The notes beneath the pieces were generated by a model, which worked only from the letters and a program-made list of their open reading frames with translations, was not told where the DNA came from and made no database searches. Position numbers and translations under genes: made by a program. DNA of 64,000 nt from Flammulina velutipes. Taxonomy: Eukaryota > Basidiomycota > Agaricomycetes > Agaricales > Physalacriaceae. Below, one piece after another: positions 9,770-20,336 of this stretch; within the stretch, counting starts at the first letter, position 1; each line of letters begins with the position of its first letter. The DNA lies in NCBI GenBank assembly GCA_011800155.1, contig CM022369.1, positions 186,001 to 250,000 on the forward strand, given 5' to 3'.

Positions 9770-11050
9770 AGCGCGATTCTTCATTGACCTTTATCGTAAT
9801 TCTACGTGTCAAATAATCAGCGAAGAGAACTACGCCAGAGCCAAATGGGTATATATACGTAAGAAATGATGTTATAGAGGGCAAATCTGTGAGGCTTCAG
9901 TAGAGGATAACATAGCGGATACACAGCCTACCAATCAACATACAGGCAAGATGCCACTGCGGCTTTCCATGTCTGCTTGAGTGGTCGTAGTGTTTCCAAC
10001 GCTGCGCGCTGATTGACTCGCAGACTCTGTTATGGGTTGCATCGTTGTCTGAATATGGTACGCATGCCCTACAGCTGCTGAAGCCAGTTTCAAAGCAGGC
10101 GCAATTCCCTTTGGTTGGTGTATGATTAAGGATTGGGATAAACAAAAGAAAGGACATACCACTGATACTCGGTCTCTCCTACCATAAGCGCCCGATCGGT
10201 GCGATTTTACTTACTGAAGGCAATGCTGCTCGAAGATGGAGGATAGTTCCATAGTTGGTGACGGTCGTAGGATCCTCGCCTTGCCAGTGCTCGATATCCA
10301 AGAATTTGGACAGAAAAAAAGTCCTGATACGGATGGTCAGTCAGGGCGTACACACGTACGAACGACTTACATTGTTATTAATGTCAATCCAGCGGCGGGG
10401 AACTTTTCGTCACGACAACTGGATAACAGGCGTCGTCGTCAGTGTTCCCAACTGACGCTCTTCATCGCGAGAAAAGTTGACGCAAGCCACCACTTGAGCT
10501 GGGGGAGAGGTGACACCGCCAGCGGGTGTAGGGAGGAGGCATCACTCCGCGTCACAACGTAGTATATCCCGTTTGTTGGAGCGATTATGACACAGTCCGC
10601 TGCACACTGCACCGTACTCCGGTTGCTTGTGGTCCAGTTAACATCGAACCAGTCAGCGCGCAGCAGAACACGCACGAATCGACACCCATAAGTCTCCTTG
10701 TCTTCGTGGATTGAGCAAGTAGCTATAGGGTGCGCGCCTCGAGACTTTCGTCAGATCCTTGGCCAACATTTTCCGGAATCATCAGCCCAACAGCATTCCC
10801 TGACGCGCCAAAGTCTGCGAATCTTGAATTGTGACGATACATGCATGCGAGGTTTTGACGTTGATGCCGGAAGATTTAAGCACCCCGACTTTCTGCGCGG
10901 TGCCCAAGGGTAAATATCTGTGGATGGAATGAGAACAATACAAGAGAAGTCCATGTTCATACATTAGGTTTCTTGTTTCTCTCTGGGCCAGTGAATCTTG
11001 GAGAAGGGAGCCATTAAGAATGATGCATTGATGGTGGTAAGAGGACAACA
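9770..11050. other. Gene-poor stretch with possible degraded coding sequence
   Basis: No complete gene is readable. On the minus strand, short protein-like pieces occur in changing frames (for example around 10780-10960 and 10380-10520), broken by stops. A plausible 54-60 bp GT-AG intron lies near 10320-10375. This could be an eroded gene or a poorly resolved multi-exon one; I cannot assign a family. Confidence 0.3.
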
Positions 11051-11360
11051 TTGGCCCCGTCATCACTGTTGGCTCCCTCCATCATCTCGTTACCCCCCGA
11101 AATAAAACAACACATTCTGAAAGAGCTAGTCACGCTTCCTGAGACGTCGGACGGGCTATCTTCACTTGTACTGGCCTGTCCTGCCCCTTTTTACCTCCAA
11201 TCTGCACACCGTCACCGCCGCTTTGAAAGCCAGGATGTCTCTTACTAGTGTCTTGCATCAACGGTATGCCAGTCATCGAAACACTGATTCGCATAACAAA
11301 CACCTACGGCACCATGCCTCAGATTCAAACTTCGAAAGGCTATTGACACTGGGCACATGA
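11051..11360 (+). pseudogene. F-box-like N-terminal relic
   Basis: A short frame beginning near 11051 contains ISLPPEIKQHILKELV and then SLVLACPAPFYLQSAH, the kind of start seen in basidiomycete F-box-type proteins that continue for several hundred residues. Here the frame stops at 11246, and what follows reads only in another frame (MSLTSVLHQRYASH). It is most likely a truncated remnant. Confidence 0.35.
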
Positions 11361-11954
11361 ATACCTGAGGAACTCGCAACACAAGCGTTGGTCGCGAATG
11401 ACTGTCCACAGAGGATGTTTCAACTCTTGACCTTGCTAGTATTACAACCTCTCGGGCAATGCACTATAAGTACCGTCTTCATGCCAACACATCCTGGCAA
11501 TCTTTATCTTCGCCCTCTGTTGAAGCCTGGGGTCAATCAAATAAACCAAATAAACTGATTCGTATCCGATGCTCGTGCCATGCGTGGTCGACGTCTCGAA
11601 GGGCTTCCTGTTGTGCAGCTATAACGGTCGTGTTATACTCTGGTTGGTCTAGTTTGAACCTATCTTTGAAATGCGGGTCACGTTCCGGTATGTAGTATTT
11701 ACCTTCCCAGTGCCGTTGACATACATCTACAGAGTTGACGCGTTGACGGCTGATCTCATCATGACTTTCTCTGCTTCCAACACGAGACGAAACGTTGCCG
11801 GTACAGATTACATATCTATCCAGTCATCGACAAGCCATCGGATAATAGGATGCGACTTCCGAATTTCCCGTTTCATGTAGTATAAAGTCCCCCCTTTCCA
11901 CCATTGACAATCATATCACCATCACCACAGCATCCTAACGTCCACTCTTCGAAT
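11361..11954. other. Intergenic, GST upstream region
   Basis: No gene recognised. The ~70 bp before the GST start are pyrimidine-rich and carry a TATA-like tagtataaag near 11878, about 75 bp before ATG 11955. That is a plausible core promoter for the GST gene. Confidence 0.4.
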
Positions 11955-12777
11955 ATGGTACTCAAACTCTACGGCGCTTCCTTGTCCTCCTGCACCCGAC
12001 GCGTTGCCATCGTACTCCACGAAAAGAAGGTCCCATTCGAGTTCCACCCCATCGATTTTTCTAAAGGCGAACATAAAGCCCCCGCCCACGTCGCCAAACA
12101 GCCGTTCGGCCAAGTACCTTATATCGACGACGATGGCTTTGTGCTGTTCGAATCGCGCGCCATCGCTCGCTATCTCGCGCTCAAGTACGCTGGACAGGGA
12201 ACCCCTCTCATTCCCTCGCCTTCGGATATCCAAAAGACGGCCAAGTTCGAGGAAGCCGCGTCGATTGAGTGGGCTGCATTTGAGCCCTATGCTGGGAAGG
12301 TGTGCATGGAGAAGATGGTCAACCCGTGAGTATTTTTGTTATCCCATCTTCATCTCTATTGATTCGTCTTTTTGTTGTCAAGATTCTTAGGGATCCCTAC
12401 CAACCAGGCTGCTGTGGACGACGCGCTTAAGACACTCGATGCGAAATTAGATGTGTATGACCAGATTCTTGGAAAGCAGAAGTATTTAGGTGGCGATGTA
12501 TGTTTTGCGACTTATTCTTTGGTCGGGACACCCCACTGATGCTGAATCGCCGTAGGAAATTTCAGTCGTTGATCTGTCCCACATCCCTCGTGGTCTCACT
12601 CTCAAGGCTGTTGGATATAATGTCTTCGAGAGCAAACCCAACGTCAAGAGGTTTGTGTCCATTGCTTTCTGTTTTCCGAGGAATGCTCACATTCCCTTCA
12701 GGTGGTGGACCGAGATCGCTAGCCGGCCATCTGTAGTTGCTCTTGAGAAAGGTATCGAATCAGTTGAGCAGTATTAA
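11955..12777 (+). CDS. Glutathione S-transferase (phi/GTT-like)
   Basis: Four exons: 11955-12325, 12383-12497, 12556-12650, 12702-12777. The ~218-residue product starts MVLKLYGASLSSCTRRV, a thioredoxin-fold GST N-terminus with the Ser/Cys cluster that binds the glutathione thiol. It continues with QPFGQVPYIDDDGFVLFESR (the cis-Pro loop and E/S pair that hold glutathione) and a helical C-terminal domain with EISVVDLSHIPRG, the usual GST_C core. It probably conjugates glutathione to electrophiles in the cytosol. The first intron acceptor is the tcaag ending at 12382, chosen because it keeps NPFLGIPTNQ in frame; the tag 8 bp later would break it. Confidence 0.88.
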
Positions 12778-13347
12778 ACTATGCTACCTTGAATAGGGAA
12801 ATACATGAGTGTGAGTTACTTTCAGATGCAACCTCCGAGATCTACTTCGATGCATCGAAATGGGGATCTTCATGATGGTGATTAAATCTGGCCGGCCCCC
12901 ACGCTCTTAATTACTTTCATATGTCAGATCTTCAGTACTCAGTACTCAGTGAGCGTCCGTATCCACAATTGATTGTCGAAATTCCGGCGTCAAGCGCAGT
13001 ATAGTAAGTAGTTGCTATCGTCTATCCACCTCATAGACGGATAACGGTCATAATTCATAGATAAGCGCATCCTGAAGAAGGCTTGTGAGGTTCAGTAATG
13101 ACACCTAGTTACCATTGGCCAATTCGACGCGTCTTGCTCTCCTCTCGACGGTGATCAAAACACGTTCCAGTCGGCGTCTAAATCATTTGAGCCGGCATGC
13201 CGGCTTTGCACAGCTCAGCGATCAATCTGGCAAATTTCTTCTCTTTCAACGACGACAACCATCGACTAAATTTCCGTACGCTCTGCACTCGCTGACCCTC
13301 TGTGGCGCTGACGAACGACTCAGAACAAAAGAAAGAACAATACAAAA
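12778..13347. other. Intergenic, no gene seen
   Basis: Contains the GST 3' region and the CNBP promoter. A short repeated tcagtactcagtactcagt stretch lies near 12930-12950. No other structure was recognised. Confidence 0.4.
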
Positions 13348-14301
13348 ATGTCTGGCGCAAGAGGATGTTTCAACTGTGGAGGATGTGCGTGGTGTTGTTG
13401 ATCTTACTCTTTTTTCTTTCTATCCCGATGTACTTTACCAACACCTTTCCATCTTCTTCTCTTCTCTTGTGACCTCGTGGTGACCTCTACTCTTTTTTTC
13501 TTGGATATCCTCATCTCGATTGCAATACAATCTCCTTCAAATGCCTCGCTCAAATTCCACCTCGATGCCCTCAACTCGCAATAAACAGTCGGTCACCAAG
13601 CCGCCTCCTGCCCTAAGGCTGGTACTCCTACCTGGTAACTCATCCCTCCAATGTTCATGTCGTGCGGGGTGTTGACGAGCCCCTTTTGCACAGCTACAAT
13701 TGTGCGATCCATTGTACCTTTCCTCGGGTGGCGCTAATCTTTTCGCAAAGGTGGATTGGAAGGCCACGTCTCTCGCGACTGCACCGGCGAAACTAAGCCC
13801 AAGAGCTGTTACAAGTGCGGACAAGAAGGACACATCGTACGTCTCTTGCCAGTTTCTCATTCCGGATCTTACATCGTGCTTAGTCCCGCGAATGCCCCGA
13901 TGCCAGCGCTGCTGCCCCCGCTGGCGGTGCTAGCGGTGGAGGTCAAGAGTGCTACCGCTGCGGCAAGGTCGGCCATATCGCTCGCGCTTGCCCCGAGAGC
14001 GGTGGAGGAAGCTACGGATCGTTCGGAGGCAACAGCAGCGCTAGCAGCAACCAAAAAACATGCTACACCTGTGGCGGCGTCGGACACATGAGTCGCGATT
14101 GCGTCCAAGGCTCAAAGTGCTACAACTGCAACGGTGTTGGCCATATCAGCCGTGAATGCCCCCAGCCCCAGAAGCGCGCGTGCTACACTTGCGGTTCCGA
14201 AGGGTCAGTTCCATTCCATTCCTCCACTAGGGTCCGGGACTAATCATGCCATGTCCAGACACATTTCCCGTGACTGCCCTGGTGTTGAAGCCGCTGCCTA
14301 G
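13348..14301 (+). CDS. CCHC zinc-knuckle nucleic-acid-binding protein (CNBP/Gis2/Byr3 type)
   Basis: Six exons (13348-13384, 13589-13634, 13694-13701, 13751-13836, 13884-14203, 14259-14301) encode seven CX2CX4HX4C knuckles, for example CFNCGGFGHQAASC, CYNCGLEGHVSRDC, CYRCGKVGHIARAC and CYTCGSEGHISRDC. A Gly/Ser-rich linker sits between knuckles 4 and 5. Seven knuckles is the normal count for Gis2, Byr3 and CNBP, which bind single-stranded nucleic acid and act in translation and mRNP control. Exon 3 is only 8 bp and is required to complete CYNCG. Intron 1 is unusually long here (204 bp). The protein ends just after the last knuckle. Confidence 0.9.
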
Positions 14302-14504
14302 ATATAGCTTTCAACTACGCAACGATTTCGTCGATTTGTAAGATTTCATGAAGACACAAAATATACAATGCTACGATATCATGATCTGATCTGATGCACT
14401 TCTTCAAGCTTTAAGCACGACACCGAAGCCCTTCCAACAATGGTGCCGAGGCTGCTACATGTACAGGAAGTGATCTGCTTCGAAAGGCGCTTTGACGCGC
14501 TTCT

Positions 14505-15281
14505 TCAGCATGTCGGCGCGCCTTTCGCGAGACTGATACCGTCCGCATTGGTTATCCCGCGATATTGGAGTTTATCTGGGTAACCAAATGGACAATCCTC
14601 CGAGACGTGCTTGACACGAATTCGCCTGCACTTGAAACATCCATCTCTGGCACAGATCCATTTGCGTTGCCTCTCGGACAATTTCTCGAGGCCATGAGCC
14701 GGGGTGAGCGTGTCCCAGCTGTCTGGCGTGGCCGGGATGACGATGATGTCGTTCTCCAACTGCGCGACAGCGCAACTCCATGCTTCCAGAGAGTACATCT
14801 CACTCGTGTCCGGATGTTCCTCTACCAGCTTCGCCAAAGCGGGCTTCAGGTGCGTTTTCAGATGTGACAGCAGGCGTCTATCGTCGATGTGGTGGACTGT
14901 GTCTGTCAAGACAAAGTTATCTGCCTGGAGGCGCCTGATCCACTGGGAGATGTGTTCGCCTTCGCCCTGCGATCTTGTCAAGATCGAGTTATGGAGATCG
15001 AGCGCCCAGTTCTTGGGGAGGAATCCTGCGCGAAGCTCGTCCAGGAAGTGGCGTAGAGATAGTCTGTTGAGGTAGGCACGATTGTCGGAATACCACTGCA
15101 TAACTTCTGGGTCACGAAACCCTGCAGCGATCGCCGGGACGTGTTTGGTGTCAGGGAGTTCGTCCTGGGTTTCAATGAAGGTAGTGGCCACAAAGGCGTA
15201 CGTGCTGAGCTCTTGTGGCGTCAATGGGCTCCAATCAGGACTCGGATTGAGAAGTGGAATCAAGGCAGGCGATACATCCAC
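14505..15281 (-). CDS. Orphan retrotransposon Gag-like protein with variant zinc knuckle
   Basis: A 258-codon frame beginning MDVSPALIPLLNPSPDW. It has the Gag-like domain widespread in agaricomycete genomes (SRHFLDEL-type, seen here as RHFLDELRAGFLPKNWALDL and GEHISQWIRRLQADNFVL). It ends with GCFKCRRIRVKHVSEDC, a zinc-knuckle-like CX2CX6HX4C (canonical spacing is CX2CX4HX4C). No protease, reverse transcriptase, integrase or LTR was seen nearby. It is thus either a remnant of an LTR element or one of the single-gene Gag-derived proteins common in these fungi. The frame is intact. Confidence 0.6.
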   Translation of the reverse strand: MDVSPALIPLLNPSPDWSPLTPQELSTYAFVATTFIETQDELPDTKHVPAIAAGFRDPEVMQWYSDNRAYLNRLSLRHFLDELRAGFLPKNWALDLHNSILTRSQGEGEHISQWIRRLQADNFVLTDTVHHIDDRRLLSHLKTHLKPALAKLVEEHPDTSEMYSLEAWSCAVAQLENDIIVIPATPDSWDTLTPAHGLEKLSERQRKWICARDGCFKCRRIRVKHVSEDCPFGYPDKLQYRGITNADGISLAKGAPTC

Positions 15282-15834
15282 TCGCGGGAGATGTTGGGAA
15301 TTGGGAGTGATCTATTCAGGCGATCAGTATGTACTCGACTTTCGAGTTGTGAACGTGGAACTTGCCTGGGGGCAGGTACTAGACATGGGAGTGCATGGAG
15401 ACTAGTGGCAACTTCTCTATATATTGTTTTGCTAACTTCTCCCGAAGTTTCCACGGCTTCAATACACTCAAACGCCTTGTAGTATTATTACCAACGTGAG
15501 AGGGCGCCTAACTTTGTTCAAGGTACCGAACATCAGGACCCAACACGAGTGTGGCGCGTACCGTTACTCAACCTGAACCTCCAATTAGACGGAATTTGGC
15601 CACTTAATTACTAAAGCAATTTAAGAATTAGATACAGTTTTTGTCTATAGCCATATCCCATGTTCCAACGTCTCAGTCCTTATGCTTGTCGTAAATTAGC
15701 TCTCGGAGGTATCGCAAGGTAATTACTCAACCGACGACGTCGACGGCGTCTGGATACGGGATGCCTTTCCAACACCGATTTCATTATCATTGATGGGCAG
15801 TACAATGTTAACAGCTTGAAGCACATACTTGCAA
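15282..15834. other. Intergenic, no gene seen
   Basis: AT-rich in part (15600-15640). No coding sequence, LTR or RNA gene was recognised. It separates the Gag-like gene from the decayed HNH paralog, both on the minus strand. Confidence 0.4.
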
Positions 15835-16611
15835 TCAATGGGCTAGGACAGCTACACCAAGTCGCGAAAAAATCGTCCGTTGGGTCCATACTTAGACTCC
15901 CTTCCCACCACCACTTGACAGCTTCCCGATGTACTGCGCCGCACCGCTCAGGTGTAAAACCTTTGCAAATGCAGTATGGATTCAAAGAAATTCGGGACCG
16001 GGAGGCTCAAAGCCTGAGATCTCCTACGTGGGAATTCAACGACTGCTAAGCATTCCCCATTGCTCAATACCGCGAGCTAACATCTTCACGCAATATTTGT
16101 TAGGCTCATCGGGGATCTAAAGGGAGGATAAGTCAATATTTATAAAGCATAGCGAAAAACATCTGATTGATTTTCTCCCCCAGCTGAGTTATGTCGATGT
16201 TCGTCCCCAAGTCCTCAATGGAGAGAGCCATCACTCTAAGCGTGAGAAAGCTATCAACTGAAGGGAAGCAGAAGCCGACTTGGTACGAATATGTCCTCCA
16301 TACAGGCTTGCGCCACGTCAACGACGGCTTACGATCCTTTACCGTACGCAATATACAGGGCAATGGCGACGTATCGTTTCCCGGAAGAACAAGGAGTGTG
16401 TATATTCATTCCTTCCAGAAGTCTATCCAGGCGATGTCTCGAAGTAGCGGTGACCAAGGCATTGTGGACCATAGCTCAAGAATGCTAGTTGATATCTCGT
16501 CAGAGAGTATGTCCGTGTCTGAGAGTCATTTTCGTAGAACATCGTGAATTCCTCAGAGGCGCACGTAAGGTGAGAGCAGAACGATTGGAATATGTGCGTG
16601 TCTGCTGCCAT
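15835..16611 (-). pseudogene. Decayed paralog of the HNH-type gene, nuclease core deleted
   Basis: The minus strand matches both ends of the gene at 6112-7369. From 16611 it reads MAADTHIFQSFCSHL..., then in a shifted frame RLLEGMNIHTPCSSGKRY and VDVAQACMEDIFVP (against VNVAQAWMEDLFLP). From about 16015 to 15835 it reads IHTAFAKVLHLSGAAQYIG and ends VAVLAH then stop (against ATRLRLAFLAH). Stops and frameshifts interrupt both blocks. Only about 220 bp lie between the blocks, against ~750 bp in the other gene, so the whole HNH region is gone. This is a clear pseudogene with an internal deletion. Confidence 0.75.
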
Positions 16612-16922
16612 GGTGGTAACATATCAAGTTGGATGATCTGTTACAAAGGCGGGCCCAGTAACAAGCATATGTTCAAGTACATGTTAGACTCACCTTCGCA
16701 GTGCGGTGCAGCCATCAATGCTTAGTAGTAGTCATACTATGATCCCTCAGTGCCTGCGAAGCTTGATTCAACGTTGTTGGCGTAGATAGAGTAATTGCGC
16801 CAGAAAACTGGAGACGACGGTAACGATACACAATCTGGGAAATATCGTACATTGTCATAGGCATGGGGTTGATTTTTCCATGGAAGCATACAACAGATAA
16901 CGCGAAGAAGAGACACTGTAGT

Positions 16923-17832
16923 TTAAGCAGTGCTAGCGACAGCCTTCTTCCCCCGAGTCTTTTTCGGTGGTGTAGGCTTGGGCTCCTTCTGCGAAGCATG
17001 TAGAGCCGAGATGCGGGCAAGGGTGGCCTAGAGAATAAGTATCAGTAACAGGTCAAAGGGTACGAGGTATAGAAAAAATAAGGTGGATGAAGAGAAAAAA
17101 AGATGTTATCGCCAAAGTGTCGGTTACACGCCATGAGATGAGACGTGCCCCGATAGCGACATGGGGAGGTCTCCAACCAAGTTTGATCGACTCGAATTGG
17201 AGGGGGTTAATTTTGCAAACATGTCCACGCCCGACTTTCATAAATTCTTCCAGCGGGTTCTAACGAGAGTGCGTTTCGAGATAGGAGGGTAGAGAAATGG
17301 AAGGAGAAATAAAAGAGTCAAGGTGGGATACTCACAGTGCGCAGGTCGGGCCTGTAGCCTCGCTTGGCGACACCAGCGGCAATACCGAGCGCGCGACGGC
17401 CTCCGGACCGTGGGCGGATGGTGGTGGTGGCATATCCCTTGGATACGTCGGTGGGCGAAGCCTTCGACTTGCGGGTGGTGATCTTGATGTTACCAGCAGA
17501 CTCCGATACATCAATGGTCTGTTCATTCGTACGCGTTATTAGATTTCAAGTGTGTGTAATAAGAGCGTACTGACATACCTTGTTGTTGGCCAAACCAGAA
17601 AATTTGTGGGAGTGGAGGTTACGGAGGTTGCCCTACATGCTGCCTGAGATTATTGTCATGGAATCGCAGCTCGAGAAGGACGTACAGGCTCCTTGGAGAA
17701 GACAGGTCCCTCAGTGACTCGCTTCACGATGAAGGAGCTGTTTTTCTACACAACGGTCAGCACCGCTTCTTCCACGCCTGTTCATAGAGACTAACGCACG
17801 CGGAGCAGGAGCCATTGGAGGTCGGTCGACAT
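16923..17832 (-). CDS. RPL28: 60S ribosomal protein L28 (eL28)
   Basis: Five exons; ATG at 17830-17832, TAA at 16923. The product starts MSTDLQWLLLRKNSSFIVKR, close to the eL28 N-terminus, and continues with GNLRNLHSHKFSGLANNK, TTIRPRSGGRRALG and a basic tail (KKTRGKKAVASTA). It is a component of the large ribosomal subunit. Three short introns lie near the 5' end, as is common in ribosomal protein genes. The last intron (17028-17335, 308 bp) is exceptional in this window and contains a 5S-rRNA-like segment. eL28 is present in animals and basidiomycetes but absent from S. cerevisiae. Confidence 0.9.
17139..17259 (-). other. 5S-rRNA-like segment inside the last RPL28 intron
   Basis: About 120 bp of the 308 bp intron, read on the gene's strand, resemble fungal 5S rRNA in order and spacing: tatgaaag near the start, tttgcaaaattaacc in the middle, then acttggttggagacc (box-C-like) and ggggcac near the end. 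An acceptor-like ctcgttag precedes it and a donor-like gtgtaac follows, so it could behave as a cassette exon. The comparison uses remembered 5S consensus, not an alignment program. The terminal helix is weak, so this may be a decayed 5S copy or chance. Confidence 0.3.
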
Positions 17833-19363
17833 GATGAATGCGCAGAGGTAGAGCTCAACTATTCCAGCCAGTCGGGAAAGGGTGATCGGGTGGCTGAAGA
17901 ACTGTACAGCTAGCCCCTGTCTATTCGGCAAACCGCGGGCTGCCTCCACCTTGTCTGTATGCCTTACAGTATGGATTCTCCGTATAGAGATGCTCTTTAC
18001 TTTCTAACGAAGTGAATACTATGCCATACTGAAGGACACTGAAGCTCGAGCGCTTGTTTGAAGACTTACTCAGACTGACTTTCTGGATAGCTTCGTCACA
18101 TGATAATGGACTCAATATCCATGTTTCTGTGCTCACTGCTTTGTGTCTTAACGCGATGGAGGTACTTTTCGAGTCTGCTCATGGAACCTTTGAGCCAACT
18201 GTAGAGCTCGTACTTTGAGAAACTTGTCTCAGTCTTGTCAGCGTTGAATTTCACGCGCCCTGCGGCCCGTTACGCGCCATTGCTCAGGGCTTCTATAACG
18301 TACTGAGGCGTGGAAATACTGAACGATCTGAGCAACGATCCTCATTCTAGGTATCATTCTGCGTACAAGCACTCATGGACTTGCCTATGTGTGTACAAAT
18401 GCGTTCTAGGCCGGTGCTGTACTAGGTATACACACCTCTTAGGATGTCAAGCTAATTCTAGCGAGGCCCCAAGCGTCTGATTCTGCCAAGAGGAGACTAA
18501 GCTAATTCCTGGGCTGAGAGGACTTCACGGTGGCTTGATATATATCTATCGCGAGCGTTGAACACTCGAATCTATCCCCGGACTGGACGTACGGGTGCAA
18601 TCACTCGCCTTCCCGGCTCCCGCCTGCCAGCTCTCAGACGCTAGGTGCGAGAAAGTACGAGGTTCCTGCTGGTGATATTCATGGATATGCTATAGTGGCG
18701 TGGGATACCTTACCAGGTAAACTGGGAATCGCCCCCGACACGGTCCCATTCTCACGAGCAGCACGGCGAACAGATATAAAGCAGCCTTCCTTTCCCTATA
18801 CCCCAGATAACTGCAATATCGTTCTTGAGGGCTTCGAGGGCCGACGTGCCTACCGCCCGAGAATGCTGGAGGGGACTTGCGTACTGAAACCGTATGTAAG
18901 TTACCACAGCGTATATGACTTTAACCTCAGTAGACCACGGCTGTGTGACTTGATCAATCTTACTTGCCTCATGTATCTCGCAAATGCAGTATGTTGTACA
19001 AGTGTGGCGCAAGAAGCGCTGGGATTGTTTACTTTTCGAGCTGCCTTTGGAGCACTCGAGCATGTTGATTTAAGCACACTGAGGTCTTGTGATTAGTGGC
19101 GCAAAAAGGAACTGTCCGTCAAGCATACTTCTTTCAGATGAATTTATTGCCTAAGCTATGTATAAGTAGTCGATCACCACGGCAGCCAATGACGGGGTAT
19201 ATAAATATTAGGAACATGGAATAGTGAGACGATGTCCTCAGCATGTGGATATATATGTACGCAGCAGATATCTATCGGTAACATCAACACAAACTCAACC
19301 GACGGCTAAATGGATGACATACCTTAATGGTCAAGTAAATAACCCCATGGCCTATGACATAGA
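17833..19363. other. Long intergenic stretch, no gene seen
   Basis: Upstream of RPL28 and downstream of PMP3. A 133-codon plus-strand frame (18695-19096) shows no family resemblance and lies over an equally open antisense frame, so I do not call it. No repeat or RNA gene was recognised. Confidence 0.4.
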
Positions 19364-19610
19364 TCACAACCAAGACGCCTTCCGCTGGTAAAGCAGATAG
19401 AGCGCGTGAACAACCCCAAACACCCATCCTAACAGCGTCAACACAATATTGATTATAATATCAACCGGCGGTCTGTCCATGAGAACGACAGCGATTGGCG
19501 GAATTAGAATCGAAACCTACAACGCTTAGTAGAACGGAGAAAAGTAACCTGAGAGAAATGTAACTTACAATAATAAGGATCAAATCATCCTTCGTGAGGC
19601 TCGCTGCCAT
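19364..19610 (-). CDS. PMP3: PMP3-type stress-responsive plasma membrane proteolipid
   Basis: Two exons (19569-19610, 19364-19516) with a 52 bp intron give a 64-residue protein. It begins MAASLTKDDLILII and continues ILIPPIAVVLMDRPPVDIII, then NIVLTLLGWVFGVVHALYLL. These two hydrophobic hairpins and the IPP...LGWVFGVVHA core are diagnostic of the Pmp3/UPF0057 family. The family stabilises plasma-membrane potential and limits cation uptake under salt stress. The Lys/Ser/Trp C-terminus is short. Length is normal for the family (52-70 residues). Confidence 0.92.
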
Positions 19611-20336
19611 TGTAAGGCGTGGTAGTACTAGTAGAGCACGAGAAGCACGAACGTATCCAACGAGGCAACCACGATATGATATCATGGTTCACGTGGATTC
19701 TAGGCAGTGGCGTCGGACTCAAGGATCGAGAAGCATGGTGGAACGGTTCACACTAAAGCTAGAACAATCCAAATTACCCGAAATTCTTATATGCCGAGCA
19801 GGTGGACAAAGTCAAACTCGGGTAAAGATCCTCACCACGTCGTCCGATAACCGGTTATCAGCGATGCGTCATAGTAGCATTTCATCACGCGTAGATGGTG
19901 GCTAAGGGGCTGATAATCCGGTAGGCACGAGCTGTGTCAATATTGGTGAAGATTGAATTGACTACAAAATTCTGACGCTGTAATAATTCATTGCGTGATA
20001 TTATCATGATCGGTCGTTCAAGGATATGATATACGATGTAGTTGATTGGCCGCGGCTCTGCCTCAATGTCTACATTACAAGTAATCCCAAAGCCCCACCT
20101 AGCCGTTTGTCCCCCGAGGGACCGTTGCTATCGTAGTTAGTATATAACCAAAACAGTCAAAGTCTCGCATACTACCAACGCATGTAGCGTCGTGTACCAC
20201 TGCCACAGTTTACACTTCCGTACTTACAACCGTCAGCCATACTTATAGGGTAGGAATTGCGCTCACACGCTCATCTCCGCGTTGCACACTGATGCAAATA
20301 TTCAATTGATGAGACAAGATCCCAAACGATTCAAGT
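19611..20336. other. Intergenic, no gene seen
   Basis: Upstream of PMP3 on the minus strand and presumably containing its promoter. No other feature was recognised. Confidence 0.4.

Noticed and set aside
14302..15834. Possible LTRs around the Gag-like gene
   Set aside because: No direct repeats or TG...CA ends were seen on either side.
17030..17241. Open frame through the RPL28 intron as an extra coding exon
   Set aside because: eL28 needs RPDLRT joined directly to ATLARIS; the frame here has no resemblance to ribosomal proteins.
18695..19096. 133-codon plus-strand frame upstream of PMP3
   Set aside because: No family resemblance, and the opposite strand is equally open; looks like chance.
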